DNA from: Cristatella mucedo
Lineage: Eukaryota; Bryozoa; Phylactolaemata; Cristatellidae
Assembly (NCBI GenBank): GCA_009760855.2
Contig: WPIO01000133.1
Coordinates: 670,001-705,000 of the forward strand
DNA: 35,000 bases
Direction: 5' to 3'
The notes under the pieces were generated by a model. The model was not told the DNA's origin, searched no databases, and worked only from the letters and a program-made list of their open reading frames with translations. Made by a program: the position numbers and the translations under genes. Positions 1 through 10,893 of this stretch are shown here, in pieces. Within the stretch, counting starts at the first letter, position 1. Every line of letters starts with the position of its first letter.

Positions 1-651
1 AGCACCCGCTAGTCTTGTCGGCTAGTCTTTTGCAAACAAACTCCGGCAGTTGCACGCAGCAGCTCGATGCATGAACATGGCACCCCCTAGTGGCTGAACT
101 TTCGATGCCTGAGTGTGGTGCCCTCTAGTGGCTGACCTATGGATATGAGAGCTTCAGCAGGCACTCAATTCGGAACCAGATCGGCCACACACGTGGAGCT
201 TGGCTCGGGTGATGTAAACATAGACGACCGGACGAAGAACGGTTTGGTTTAGCTCCTGTTCAACAGGAAGTCGGGGCGATCATCCATTGGCTTGTGGTCT
301 TGCAGCAACGTGCACACACTTGCCGACCCGGGTTGGTTGCTGGTAGTAGTCGTGCAGCAGTAGTCCTGCAGCAGGCGATTCTTTAATTGCCCGCTGCGAT
401 TATGGTGTTAATGATTATGATTATTAAGGTGTTATGGATTATGATTATCAAGTTCCTTGTGTAGGCGAATGCTGAATGCAAATGATAATGACAAACATTA
501 TTGGTTGCTTGTGTAGGGCCCTGAGAGAGCTAAATCTCTATGAGGGCGTTTTACAACTCACTGCAAGAGAATCAGTAATCAAGGGTACTAAGGCACGAAC
601 GGTATCACGCTTAGATGAGCATGCAGAAGCAATCAAGTGTCATAAAAAGTA
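1..651. other. No gene recognised
   Basis: Contains short reiterated words (CCCTAGTGGCTGA twice near 86-140, and GATTATGATTATTAAGGTGTTA near 410-450). GCGATTCTTTAATTGCCCGC at 377 resembles a scrap of SINE family B. No exon could be supported. Confidence 0.6.
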
Positions 652-818
652 CTAGCTGATTGAACAGCCTCTTTTGTATAGCGACAGAGGAGCCTTTACG
701 GCTATCACCACCGCTTGCAGCGGCAATAAAGGATCGCCCACCGAAGGATTCGAACCCACGACCTCAGGACTGTGGTCGTGAAAAGCAACTACATTACCTA
801 GTGAGCCATCTCGGCTTA
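652..818 (-). mobile_element. tRNA-derived SINE (family B), near full length
   Basis: On the - strand a tRNA-like head (TGGCTCACTAGG A-box region, then GGTTCGAATCC, a perfect B box) is followed by a body with GGTGGGCGAT, TTTATTGCCGCTGCAAGC and GCCGTAAAGGCTC. The end is CTATACAAAAGAGGCTGTT and CAGCTAG. Further copies occur at 5558, 5850, 7344, 7750, 33774 and, as fragments, 16573 and possibly 19818. The end-to-end match between copies defines the element at about 155-165 bp. Confidence 0.85.
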
Positions 819-1189
819 CCATACTTGGATCGGCGTGCTAAAGTAATCGAGAAGTCACTGCTGCGGGCCAACGGTTAGTCCGACCTCTGGCTAGTGCCAT
901 CCACTGAATATATCCATCCACAGGTAAGCTTGCAAGCAAGCTGAACAAAAGAAGAGCTCACTAGGGCGAAGAGAAAGCCGAAAGCAGGAAAACCGATGCA
1001 TTTGTTGCTGCTGGTTTGAATGCTCATTGTTTACTTCTCGATAGACGAGCCTACCGGCACCGTCTTTATTGCATTCCGATGCAAGAACATGATACAACTT
1101 TAGCACAAGCCGGAGAACTGAGAAACTGAGGTTAAAGGCCAAAGTGCGCTTATGACGATCCAATAAATAATGGATGCACAGATGTGTGA

Positions 1190-2226
<1,037 letters not shown>

Positions 2227-3180
2227 TTATTTTTCGGAAAAGCTAAGAAATATATCATTTACATGCAATTTCCTGGGTACAGTCAATAAATTGATGAGGC
2301 AACGTGAGTTTTTGATAACATCACCGAGTCGTCTCGGTAATAACTTTAGTAGCTTCAGGCTTGTTTCTGGAGGCATTGACGCCCAGAAATCCTTCAAAAC
2401 ATAAAAAAAGTCATCAGGTTCCATGCGCTGAAGAACTCTGAACCTTTAGGATCGTTTGAATTTGCCCACAGAAGTTCTGTTGGGTTCGAGACCAGGCTTT
2501 CGCTTGGCCACTGGATGACCCAAATTGGCTCGAAGTCAGCAAGATTCGTGAAAAACTGCTTAGCCGCTACAGCAGTGTGCATTGGATAGTTGTCATACTG
2601 CCTAGAGAAATCGAGCGCGATCGAGCATAAGCAGATGGCAAGCCAACATTCTGCAGATGGCAAGCCAGCATTCTGCACAGTGTTGACATAGAGACATTTT
2701 GATTCATAATTCTTTGAATCCTTTGCAGACGACCAACACTGGAAGTTGAGAAGCGACCCCCACACCACTATACTTACACCACCGAATTTCATTGTTTTCT
2801 TTTTAGACAAACATCCATGTGCACTTCACTCACTTCCGGCAAACGTATTTCTTCTTTTGGTCGCATCCAAAGAGATTGAATTAAGACTCATCAGTCTATA
2901 TTATTTTGCTTCACTGGGCAGCTGTCCAATGCAGGGATCTGCAAGCGAAATCCAGCCTTGCTTTTTTTGTGCTATGCAGTCAACAATGGCTTGCACTTAG
3001 CCACTGGTGCGTTCAGTCTTAGTTTGTTAAGCCGTCTGGTCATGGTGTTTTTTCTTACGACTGTTCGCATGCTTGGCAGAGACTCTGGCATTGCATTTTA
3101 GCAATGGCAAACCTGTCCTTCAGAACCATGCTTCGAGGAGCAGGTCCTTTCTCGGAGAAGTAACTCGAAGGTGACGCAAG
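2227..3180 (-). pseudogene. Tc1/mariner-type transposase relic
   Basis: A decayed DDE transposase read on the - strand in several frames. In order it shows a VAKCKPLLTA segment followed by KARLDFA near 3000, then TDES-stop-FNLFGCDQKKYVCRK near 2850-2900. Next come KFGGVSIVVWGS (2760-2790), QYDNYPMHTA (about 2565-2595) and SNPTELLWA (about 2460-2490). After a frameshift, FWASMPPET and LLPRRLGDVIKNSR complete the C-terminus (2290-2400). These correspond to the Tc1 blocks WSDESKFNLFG, KHGGGSVMVWG, QQDNAPVHKA, SPDLNPIEHLW and IPPE...MPRRCQAVI. Several in-frame stops and at least two frameshifts make it inactive. Terminal inverted repeats were not identified. Confidence 0.85.
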
Positions 3181-4263
3181 CTAATGCTGTGCCTCTCCGC
3201 TACCGGAGTCCAGATGTTACCTAATAATGCTCCTAATATTTTAAGCCGCCTCTCAGTTTTAATGGCCATCTTTGCGTGGCGACATCAAAACCTCTCTTGT
3301 ACCCTCAGAAAGTTATGCCACTAACAGCATGTTCCGGTCGGGTACCATCGATATATATGGCCCCAACGTGTCAATGAGGCACGAGGTTACTTTAGGCCAT
3401 TATTAGTCAAGGCATGGTCGGAGATGAAATGGACCAAAATAGGTTCTGGATAGCATCCAAGAGTGGTGTTATAGTCACGTGACCACACATGCCCGCCGGT
3501 TTACCTGGTAACTGTGGACCCGGTTACCGGCGAATGCAGTCAGTTTGCTTCTCAAGGCGCACAGAAAGCCAGTCGATGACCAACACCAACAGTTTGTTTT
3601 AAGATGCACGGAGCAGAGGGAAGTACGACTCCATTTGCCCCTTCTGCCACTCGATTTTCCTTTTCTCTACCACGACTGCACTCGCCGACCCCGATGATTC
3701 ATCCGAGGCAGATCACAGCTGTGCACCGGCCGACCCTGATGGTGAATCCACCATCTGTTCACCAGTGGGCTACCGGCCTGTGTCCACACCACCACATCAT
3801 AGGCAGACCACAGCTGTGCACCGGCCCATATCGATGATGCTCCCAACAGCTGCTCGCCAGCAGTTTAGCAGAGGAGCTGTATCGGTCTACATGTAATCGA
3901 ACTACACTCACTAAGCTATAAAAGGGGCTGTGAAAGGGGCTGTTTTGCAGACAGCGGCTGTTAAGGGTCTCGCTTTTGCTAATTTGAATGCAGCTGGAGC
4001 GACAATTTTTGTGGCTTGCTGTTCAACAGACGAACGACTTTCACCAATGTTTTTAGAGATTTTTGCCCAGCATATTTGGATCTATCGGCCGATGAAACTG
4101 GTAGTGCTCGCAGGAACGTCCACTCCTCGGCCGTTCTTGCCAACTTTTAAAAGCATTTTTCAAAGAAATGTCGCTGCTGTGTGGCTGCAGGAATACCTCA
4201 CCTTCTCTTAACTTCAGCTACAACTCAGAGCTCTGGGACACTGCTGTCACTCTTCTTTTGTAG
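3181..4263. other. LPCAT intron or upstream DNA, no exon recognised
   Basis: Holds the 27-bp repeat pair at 3706 and 3801 and ends in the pyrimidine-rich acceptor of the LPCAT exon. The motif I exon of LPCAT was looked for and not found. Confidence 0.55.
3706..3827. repeat. Pair of 27-bp near-identical direct repeats, 95 bp apart
   Basis: AGGCAGATCACAGCTGTGCA followed by CCGGCC at 3706 recurs as AGGCAGACCACAGCTGTGCA with CCGGCC at 3801. The core CACAGCTGTG is palindromic. No gene is recognised around it. Confidence 0.7.
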
Positions 4264-4437
4264 AAATGTTTCGCGTGAATGAGTCCGTGTTCGTCTCACG
4301 CTCCGACCCGAACTCGAGGCAGTTGGCCGTCCGGGAGGTCCAGAGGCGGGCCTGCTCTGGTGGCAAATGGCCGCAGCTGGTCGTCTTCCCGGAAGGCACG
4401 TGTACCAATCGGAAGTGCCTGCTGCCATTCAAGACAG
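4264..4437 (+). CDS. LPCAT: LPCAT-family acyltransferase, internal exon with motifs II and III
   Basis: Internal coding exon of a lysophosphatidylcholine acyltransferase (LPCAT1/2/4 group), an ER or lipid-droplet membrane enzyme that re-acylates lysophospholipids from acyl-CoA in the Lands cycle. The translation carries VFVSRSDPNSR (acyltransferase motif II region) and then KWPQLVVFPEGTCTN, whose FPEGT is motif III. Both read like vertebrate LPCAT1 and LPCAT4 from memory. A pyrimidine-rich tract and TAG acceptor end at 4263, and ACAG|GTGCG gives a donor after 4437. The exon starts with two bases finishing a split codon and ends with one base (G) of a glycine codon. That codon is completed exactly by the exon at 10894. 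The catalytic motif I exon (HxxxxD) is not seen in 1-4263, so the N-terminus lies outside the window. The family call is firm; which paralogue is uncertain. Confidence 0.9.
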
Positions 4438-4634
4438 GTGCGTACACGCTATGCCCAGCATCGCCTGTGCCAGCTGCTTGTTCCTTGGGCTGTGTGAGCC
4501 CTGGTTGCTCGCTTGAGCTATCTGTAACTAGTTATCTTCAGTTTGCTTGCTGTGGTTTTCCTGGCCAATCTGCTCTTCACTGCATGTGTTCATGCCTGAG
4601 CGTGCTTGCACATGCATTTCAAGCCAGGCATCGT

Positions 4635-4880
4635 TCCTGCCACTCTTCTGACTCAAGTCGTTTAGCTGTGCCTCGATTCAACCTCAAATCCTCTGGAGAC
4701 CGTGCCTTTATGCTCCCAAAGCCTGGAACTCACTTCCGACTGACCTTGAGACATGCCCTAAGTTGACAGTGTTTATACAGAAGCTAAACATACACCTGTG
4801 TCTTACAGCATTCGCTCGGTCCATGCCCATTGTTATTGGTGTCCTTATGGGTGCTCATTTGTGTCCAGTATAAAATGATG
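4635..4880 (+). mobile_element. LINE (CR1/L2-like) 3' fragment
   Basis: Shifting between two frames, it reads LAVPRFNLKSSGDRAF, then PKAWNSLPTDLETCPKL and FIQKLNIHLCLTAF. This is the conserved C-terminal tail of CR1/L2-type reverse-transcriptase proteins (RLKSYGDRAFS..APKLWNSLP...FK..LKTHLF). One frameshift separates the halves. It sits about 200 bp into the intron after the 4264-4437 LPCAT exon. Confidence 0.75.
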
Positions 4881-5557
4881 TTTCTCATTCGGTCTTGTAT
4901 TATACCGTATGTGCAATGCACCTTGTTCAATGCAATCATACATATCCATGAAAAATTATCGTGCACGCAGCGGTATTGCTATTCCTCTCGATGTGCTTCG
5001 TTCGTTTATTCAAACAATGCATCCTGGTACTATTGGAGCACCTCTGGAGCTTGGGAACAGGTCGCCATCGTCGATATGCATGCTGATATCCATGCTGACT
5101 TTGATGCTGTTGAAATTAGATGTGTCCTCGTCTGACTCGTCCTCATTTGGTCTTTCTTCGGGCCCATGATGAACAGCACCAGTGAGTACAATATGGCTAC
5201 CAGCTCCTCCTCCCCGGTAGACAGCAGGTTTCGTGAAGAAGCATAGAGAGCCGGAATGGGTCATCGGCTCAGCCAATCAGACCGCGCATGACTGGGTCCA
5301 ATAGCCAGTATAGGTTATCTGAAGTTGTTATATTATACATGTGCGGTTGATTTTGGGGGTTGTGTTATGCAACTCTGTATTATACAACTCTATATTGTAC
5401 AGGTTCTATATGTACAGAACAGTAATGCTAATGCTGTCCATGTTGTCACTTACATTTTGACATGCTTCCTGTATAGCATATGTCAAATGCTTAGAATGAG
5501 ATTAAGTATTCTCAGGGCGATCTACATAAGCTATATTATTACTATTGGTGCTACTAG
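4881..5557. other. LPCAT intron, nothing assigned
   Basis: A reverse-strand frame at 5010-5276 encodes an acidic stretch (EERPNEDESDEDTSNF) that I could not place; it may be the trace of an old transposon or processed gene. The rest is featureless, AT-leaning DNA. Confidence 0.45.
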
Positions 5558-5716
5558 TGAGCCGTGATGGCACACTAGGTAAGGTGGTTGCCATCACGAC
5601 CGAGGTCCCGCGTTTGATTCCTGCAGTGAGCGATTTTTTATCTCACTGCAAGCGGTGGAGATAGCCATAAAGGCTCTTATGTCGCTATACAAAAAGAGGC
5701 TGTTTTATCAGCTAGG
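5558..5716 (+). mobile_element. tRNA-derived SINE (family B), near full length
   Basis: Same structure as the element at 652-818 but on the + strand. The head is GTGATGGCACACTAGGTAAG, the B box is degraded to GTTTGATTCC, the body is CACTGCAAGCGGTGGAGATA, and the end is GCTATACAAAAAGAGGCTGT and TATCAGCTAG. An ATT-rich tail follows. Confidence 0.85.
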
Positions 5717-5849
5717 ATTTATTACTATTATGATTACCTTGCCATGCATTAATGTGTGAGAATGCAATGAACATCCACCTGTGCCCCTAGCTCTGGGTGA
5801 ACATCCATCGCAGAAAGACCTTACATTGGACGTCGGCAGACACAGGGGG

Positions 5850-6008
5850 CTCTGGTGTAGAATAAGGTGGTTGCTTTGTACCACCTTGGTCCCGAGGTCG
5901 TGGGTTCGAATCCTTCGGTGGGCGATCGTTTATCGTGGCGGCAAGCGATAGTGATAGCCGTAAAGGCTCTTCTGTCGCTATACAAAAGAGGCTGTCAAAT
6001 CAGCTAGC
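5850..6008 (+). mobile_element. tRNA-derived SINE (family B), near full length
   Basis: AATAAGGTGGTTGCTTTG leads to an intact B box (GGGTTCGAATCC), then GGTGGGCGATCGTTTATCG, GATAGCCGTAAAGGCTCTTC, CTATACAAAAGAGGCTGT and AATCAGCTAG. The A-box end is diverged. It lies about 130 bp after another copy in the same orientation. Confidence 0.85.
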
Positions 6009-6130
6009 TAGAATGACGAGGTGGTACCCAAGAGGGCCAACAGACGAGCAAAAACAACAGCGGAGGGCTTCACCTGAGCTAGTCCTTTGATGCTGTTTGA
6101 TGTGCTATTTGTTAGCGTTGTTTTGTTTGA

Positions 6131-6243
6131 GCCCATTACCTCGCCCCGACCAAGGTCTGGCCAAGGTCATTGGCTCAAACTCCGTGGCACCTGTGAAAGC
6201 CCATGAATAGAGATTAAGTTCTCTTAGGGTGCTATACAAAAGC
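6131..6243 (+). mobile_element. tRNA/LINE-tail SINE (family A), partial
   Basis: Begins inside the tRNA-like head (CGCCCCGACCAAGGTCTGGC, degraded B box GGCTCAAACTCC) and ends CATGAATAGAGATTAAGTTC then TCTTAGGGTGCTATACAAA. The tail matches the 3' end of the LINE at 26983-29957. Other copies are at 16277 and 19933. Confidence 0.8.
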
Positions 6244-6246
6244 ATT

Positions 6247-6445
6247 ACAGTGGTACATCGGCTTATGAGTTTAACTCGTTCCGTGCCGGAGCTCGTAACT
6301 TAAATTACTCGTACATCAAATCAATTTTCCCCATTGAAATGGATTGAAATGCCATTAATCTGTTCCCGACCCCAAAAAACACTGCAATTTGTTGTCACGT
6401 TTTTAAGTTAAGAAATGTACTTATGAATTACGAATTTGTTTTTAA
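6247..6445 (+). mobile_element. Probable non-autonomous DNA transposon fragment (one terminus)
   Basis: A TA is followed by CAGTGGTACATCGGCTTATG, then AGTTTAACTCGTTCCGTGCC and the stretch CCCCATTGAAATGGATTGAA with CCATTAATCTGTTCCCGACC. I recognise this terminus as resembling a widespread TA-flanked MITE-like repeat in animal genomes. The opposite inverted repeat was not found, so the right boundary is approximate and the superfamily is a guess. Confidence 0.45.
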
Positions 6446-7343
6446 AAACAATACAGTACAATGTCTTGCAATAAACAGGTGTTATTAATCCCAATGTACA
6501 AGAGTAACTTGGAGATCAGACGACTTGAAGATGCTAATAGAGTTAGAGGAGAAAGGCTCAGTAGAACATTTGCTATTCTCGCACTGCCGAAAGTTGTTAT
6601 GGTCAAAATGCACCATCGTAAACGTGGCTTACCTAGTTTAATCCTCTGCACATGTACAGCACGTCCACTTCGAGTGTATTCACCTTCGAAGAAATCCCGT
6701 TAGCCGGTGCATGTGTCTGTGGCTCTTATCTACAGCCGACAGATGTGCAAAAGTCGCGATATATTTTTGGCATGCACTCGGAGCATGATGCGTTCCCGTT
6801 TGTAAACAAAAGGAGCAAATGAAATGACAAGAGGTGTCCAGTAGTATTTTAGAGGCTTTCATCCACACCAGTTCATATCAAGCTTGGCATGCATGCAGAA
6901 CCTTGTATTTGAGATGTTATCCTCTAAATAAAGTGCAAGTGTTGAACCGACTAATACGTCCTGTAGAACAGCATCTGTGACACTCTTCCAAATGCTCAGG
7001 GCAGTCTACGAAATCGTGAAAAGGCACGGTGCATGATGTTATGGTCGGGTGTAGCAATGCTTGAAGTTCTGAACTTCTTGAATGAAGGTCGAGGCTGTCA
7101 AGTGGCCTACAATTAACCGAGAAGGTACGAATGGTGAACAAGAGCAGCTTGCAGCTGTGTGGGACACTCGGGCTACGATCGGCAATTTCCTTTCTCTTTC
7201 GTATGGGTTTTTCGATGCAAACGCCGGAAGCGACCAGTCAAAGAACTTTCCTGTGCAGCAGAAGCAGAGGGTCCTGGTCGCAATAAACAATGTCATCGAA
7301 TGGACGTTCTATAGGAGGGGATTTTGCTCTATCTAACCTGTAT
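6446..7343. other. LPCAT intron, nothing assigned
   Basis: Open frames on both strands at 6917-7336 overlap each other and show no recognisable domain. This might be decayed transposon DNA, but nothing specific supports it. Confidence 0.45.
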
Positions 7344-7434
7344 TTGGGCGGTCTTTTACTGCCAACTGCAAGCGATGGCAAAAACCGTTAAAGCTCTTCT
7401 GCCCCTATACAAATGAGACTGTTAAATCAGTTAA
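7344..7434 (+). mobile_element. SINE family B, 3' half only
   Basis: TGGGCGGTCTTTTACTGCC, CTGCAAGCGATGG, CCGTTAAAGCTCTTC and CTATACAAATGAGACTGTTA followed by AATCAGTTAAT match the 3' half of the family B SINE. The tRNA-like head is missing, consistent with 5' truncation during retroposition. Confidence 0.75.
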
Positions 7435-7749
7435 TATTTCTGTTTTGTTTTTTATTGAGAAGCCTGTGGTGAATAGGCAATACTTATAGTTCGTGTGCAT
7501 AACGGTACGTTCTGCAGAAACGTTGCTGGCCATCAGTCAGCATCGATCGCCTTTGCCAGAAGTTACCAGAGTAGATAATGTGCAGTCAGGCGTTGGTTTG
7601 TCCAGGCACGTGAGTGGCATTTATCGAAGTCGGCCGAATTCGTCCATGGGTGGGAGTAATTTTGGGCCTCTGCTGCTTGCATTGCTCGCCCAGTCTTGTT
7701 CTCGAACGTTCAACAGGTAGCTGTCGTCCCTGGTAGCAGCTCCGTTAGG

Positions 7750-7902
7750 TCAGACTGCAGAGGTAAGGCAGTTGCTTTTCACGACATCGGGACGTGGATT
7801 CGAATCCTGCCGTGGGCGATCTTTTATTGCCGCTGCAAGCGGTGGCGATAGCCTTGCATGCTTTTCAATCGCTATGCCGAAGAGGCAGTTAAATCAGCCA
7901 GT
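7750..7902 (+). mobile_element. tRNA-derived SINE (family B)
   Basis: AGAGGTAAGGCAGTTGCTTT and TCACGACATCGGGACG lead to the B box GGATTCGAATCC, followed by TGGGCGATCTTTTATTGCCG, CTGCAAGCGGTGGCGATAGC and the end GAGGCAGTTAAATCAGCCAG. A few internal substitutions are present; otherwise it is near full length. Confidence 0.83.
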
Positions 7903-8409
7903 AATCATTTATTTAAGGAGCACCTCAGTCTGTCAGAAACGCCTTAAATACCTGCCTGTTCACATGGTCGGCTGGTGATGACTGACCTGGTGCAGCAGTG
8001 GTCCTCTGCTCGTGTAGAAGAGGCTGCTTGGGTGTTGCTGATGATTCTATGCCATTCCTTGCTACACGTCGTGGGTCGGATGAGGTAATCGCTTTGGAAG
8101 CACTGAGTTGCTGCCGAAATGTGGCTGGCTGCGAGTAGGAACTACAGCCAACTTTTTAGTACCTCTAACTTCTGGCTACATGATAAGTAGTTTGTGAAGA
8201 GCAGTGCTGACGCTTTCGAGAATACCATCGGCAAGGACGGTGATGGTGATACAACGAATGCTTCTGCTACTGCAGCCTCTGCTGGCGGAAATTCTATCAC
8301 TTATATACGCCTACTTCCCTCGGCTCTTTCGAAGTTATGCTGCTTGCTCCAGAAAGCTCCCGTTCTCCTTCAAGAGTCACATGTCTAGCCAGTGCTGAGA
8401 CTCATCAGC

Positions 8410-9080
8410 ATGCTAAGAAGGACCGCCATGCTAAGATGGACCGCCATGCTAAGATGGACCGCCATGCTAAGAAGGACCGCCATGCTAAGAAGGACCGCCA
8501 TGCCGGGAAGGACCGCCATGCCGGGAAGGACCGCCATGCCGGGAAGGACCGCCATGCCGGGAAGGACCGCCATGCCGGGAAGGACCGCCATGCCGGGAGG
8601 GACCGCCATGCCGGGAGGGACCGCCATGCCGGGAGGGACCGCCATGCCGGGAGGGACCGCCATGCCGGGAGGGACCGCCATGCCGGGAGGGACCGCCATG
8701 CCGGGAGGGACCGCCATGCCGGGAGGGGACCGCCATGCCGGGAGGGACCGCCATGCCGGGAGGGACCGCCATGCCGGGAGGGACCGCCATGCCGGGAGGG
8801 ACCGCCATGCCGGGAGGGACCGCCATGCCGGGAGGGACCGCCATGCCGGGAGGGACCGCCATGCCGGGAGGGACCGCCATGCCGGGAGGGACCGCCATGC
8901 CGGGAGGGACCGCCATGCCGGGAGGGACCGCCATGCCGGGAGGGACCGCCATGCCGGGAGGGACCGCCATGCCGGGAGGGACCGCCATGCCGGGAGGGAC
9001 CGCCATGCCGGGAGGGACCGCCATGCCGGGAGGGACCGCCATGCCGGGAGGGACCGCCATGCCGGGAGGGACCGCCATGC
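8410..9080 (+). repeat. 18-bp GC-rich minisatellite, about 37 units
   Basis: Tandem array of GACCGCCATGCCGGGAGG-type units with three ordered variants from left to right. About five units carry AAGA(A/T)G with CATGCT, then five GGGAAG units, then roughly 27 GGGAGG units. One unit at about 8720 carries an extra G. Because 18 is a multiple of 3 and the unit lacks stops, several frames on both strands stay open (DRHAGR, TAMPGG, PPCREG, MAVPPG). These are not evidence of a gene: the array lies in an LPCAT intron and no frame extends into recognisable protein. Its right edge abuts a LINE C-terminal fragment at 9085. Confidence 0.97.
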
Positions 9081-9084
9081 TACA

Positions 9085-9315
9085 TGGCCAAGCTCGTCGT
9101 TCCTGGACTGTAAAATTCACTACCACTATCCTTGTGCAACGATACCTTCTCTCATGCTGCCGACTCTGGCACATTTTCTCTAGTCGTCCGGCGATGCTAC
9201 TTCAATGCTACCCACTTCCTCAATGGCCTCAGCTATGCTTCTACTTTTTCATTGGTTGCCCGAGTCTGTCGGCTGTGGCCAATGCAAACGAGGAGAGCTG
9301 CTTAGCTCTTGAGTA
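9085..9315 (+). mobile_element. LINE 3' fragment next to minisatellite (same subfamily as 9806-10228)
   Basis: GGACTGTAAAATTCACTACC, GTGCAACGATACCTTCTCTC and CTGCCGACTCTGGCACATTT line up with CTGTGGAACTCGCTTCCACA, CGCAACGACAACTACTCTCC and CTGCCGACTATGGCACATCT of the element at 9806. It represents the WNSLP region and 3' UTR of a CR1/L2-like LINE. Its 5' side is cut by the minisatellite. Confidence 0.65.
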
Positions 9316-9582
9316 GACTCTTCAGCATAGCATCCACTTTGTGTCTGTGCAATTGCAGACATTACCGATGCTAGTAGTCGTGGCCTCGGCTGCCCAGTGT
9401 GAGGCCCAGTGTGAGCCACTCGTTGGGCTTGTTAGGTGGTCGGGTGCTTTGCATCAATCCTCGAGATTTATGAGACATCCCTCCTTGAATCGAAGGGTGC
9501 AGGGGAGTGCAAGACGTGAGGGTTCTATTGACACGGCACACGAGTCTGTCAGTGTGTGCTCAGTCTGGCGTATATGAAACTG

Positions 9583-9605
9583 CTCTCTGTCTCTCTGTCT
9601 CTCTG

Positions 9606-9694
<89 letters not shown>

Positions 9695-9731
9695 GTCTCT
9701 CTCTCACCGTCTCTCTCTCTCCCTCTCTTCT
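9583..9731. repeat. (CT)n microsatellite with CTGT interruptions
   Basis: About 150 bp of CT-rich repeat, with interrupting CTGT units at the left and TTT/CTGT/CACC interruptions at the right. The pure core is about 9613-9686. Confidence 0.97.
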
Positions 9732-9805
9732 GTGACCTTTCTTTGACCCATCCCCTCCGGATAGGCTTTGTGTCCTGAATGGGCCTTCTGACTGGCTGAT
9801 GCACC

Positions 9806-10228
9806 TAATAAAGTTCTTATGCTGACCCACAAGGCCCGCCATGGCTTGGCTCCTTCGTACCTAGCTGAACTGCTGCATTAGTTTCAGCCTGTTCGCGCCC
9901 TCAGGTCCTGTGTGGACAATAAATTAGCTGTCCCATTCCTCCGCTTAAAGACAGTTGGCGACAGAAGCTTTAGCTCTGCAGGTCCTAGACTGTGGAACTC
10001 GCTTCCACAATTCTTACGCAACGACAACTACTCTCCAACTGCCGACTATGGCACATCTTTTTCAGCGGTCCTGAGCTGCTACTTCTATGTTACTCTCTAC
10101 CTCAACTGCTCTCCTGACTCTGCTATGCTTCCCACTTTCTCTTTGTTGCGTGAGACGAAGTCTGTTGGGTACCGAATGTGTACCGAAAGCCGCTTAGGCT
10201 GTGAGTGCGCTATACAAAACTCTTCTGC
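9806..10228 (+). mobile_element. LINE (CR1/L2-like) 3' fragment with tail
   Basis: In two frames it reads KVLMLTHKARHGLAPSYLAE, then a stop, then LAVPFLRLKTVGDRSFSSAG and PRLWNSLPQFLRND. This is the conserved C-terminal region of CR1/L2-type reverse-transcriptase proteins (HGLAPSYL...VP..RLK..GDRAFS.AGP.LWNSLP). It ends with GAGTGCGCTATACAAAAC, the tail type shared with the SINEs. It is 5' truncated and contains in-frame stops. Confidence 0.82.
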
Positions 10229-10359
10229 GTAACACCCACATGGTCTTTATGACTTTGTGGAGTTACTGACGGAGATACATTACATTAGCCTCTTGTCGGC
10301 TCAGCTCACCCGGACTGGCACGAGCAAGTGTTCGAGCACATGCAAACACGCTTATGTGT

Positions 10360-10494
<135 letters not shown>

Positions 10495-10818
10495 CACACT
10501 GCACCCACACATAATGCACACAAAATCGGCAGGCACTAGTAAACGAGTGCTACCACTGTGTGGTGGCATTTCAATGTTGATTCTTGTTTCTGCATCCAGG
10601 CTAGTATTTATTGCCTTATGTTTGGCATTGCTGGAGCACTCTGACCACTGGCCTGCCGCTGGTCTCAGCCAATGGTAGCATTTTGTGGAGGCTTGCAAGC
10701 AGCCCGTGAACAAATAAATGCAGTCCCTTGCAGCTGTAAGTCCGTCCATAGGCTGGCATTCCCTCAGTCTGGCCAGCATGCCAGGGGCGCGTGACGGTAG
10801 GAAGTATGACCGACTTGA

Positions 10819-10878
10819 CCGCGTTACGTGTTTCTGTGACGTCACGTATTCCCATGACGTCACGTGCTCTCATGACGT
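10819..10878 (+). promoter_or_regulatory. 18-bp tandem array with CRE (TGACGTCA) boxes
   Basis: TGACGTCA occurs at 10837 and 10855, and TGACGT at 10873, exactly 18 bp apart. A degenerate fourth unit (CCGCGTTACGTGTTTCTG) sits at 10819. The unit at 10855 also contains CACGTG. TGACGTCA is the palindromic CREB/ATF site and CACGTG is an E-box. The array ends 15 nt before the LPCAT exon at 10894, inside its acceptor region. Regulatory function is inferred; a short minisatellite that happens to contain CREs is equally possible. Confidence 0.5.
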
Positions 10879-10893
10879 TCCCACTGGTTGCAG

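Noticed and set aside
652-818. Genuine tRNA gene
   Set aside because: A B box is present but the acceptor stem and anticodon arm do not close, and a shared non-tRNA body and tail follow in several copies. It is a SINE.
5010-5276. Acidic reverse-strand protein (EERPNEDESDEDTSNF)
   Set aside because: No family match I can defend, no splice support, and an overlapping open frame on the other strand.
7082-7336. Possible transposase-derived frame
   Set aside because: No catalytic motif or known block; antisense frames are equally open.
8337-9183. Open frames up to 263 codons (DRHAGR, TAMPGG, MAVPPG repeats)
   Set aside because: They come from an 18-bp minisatellite without stops, are open on both strands, and a 1-bp insertion near 8720 is not compensated. 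No flanking domain or splice logic supports a gene.
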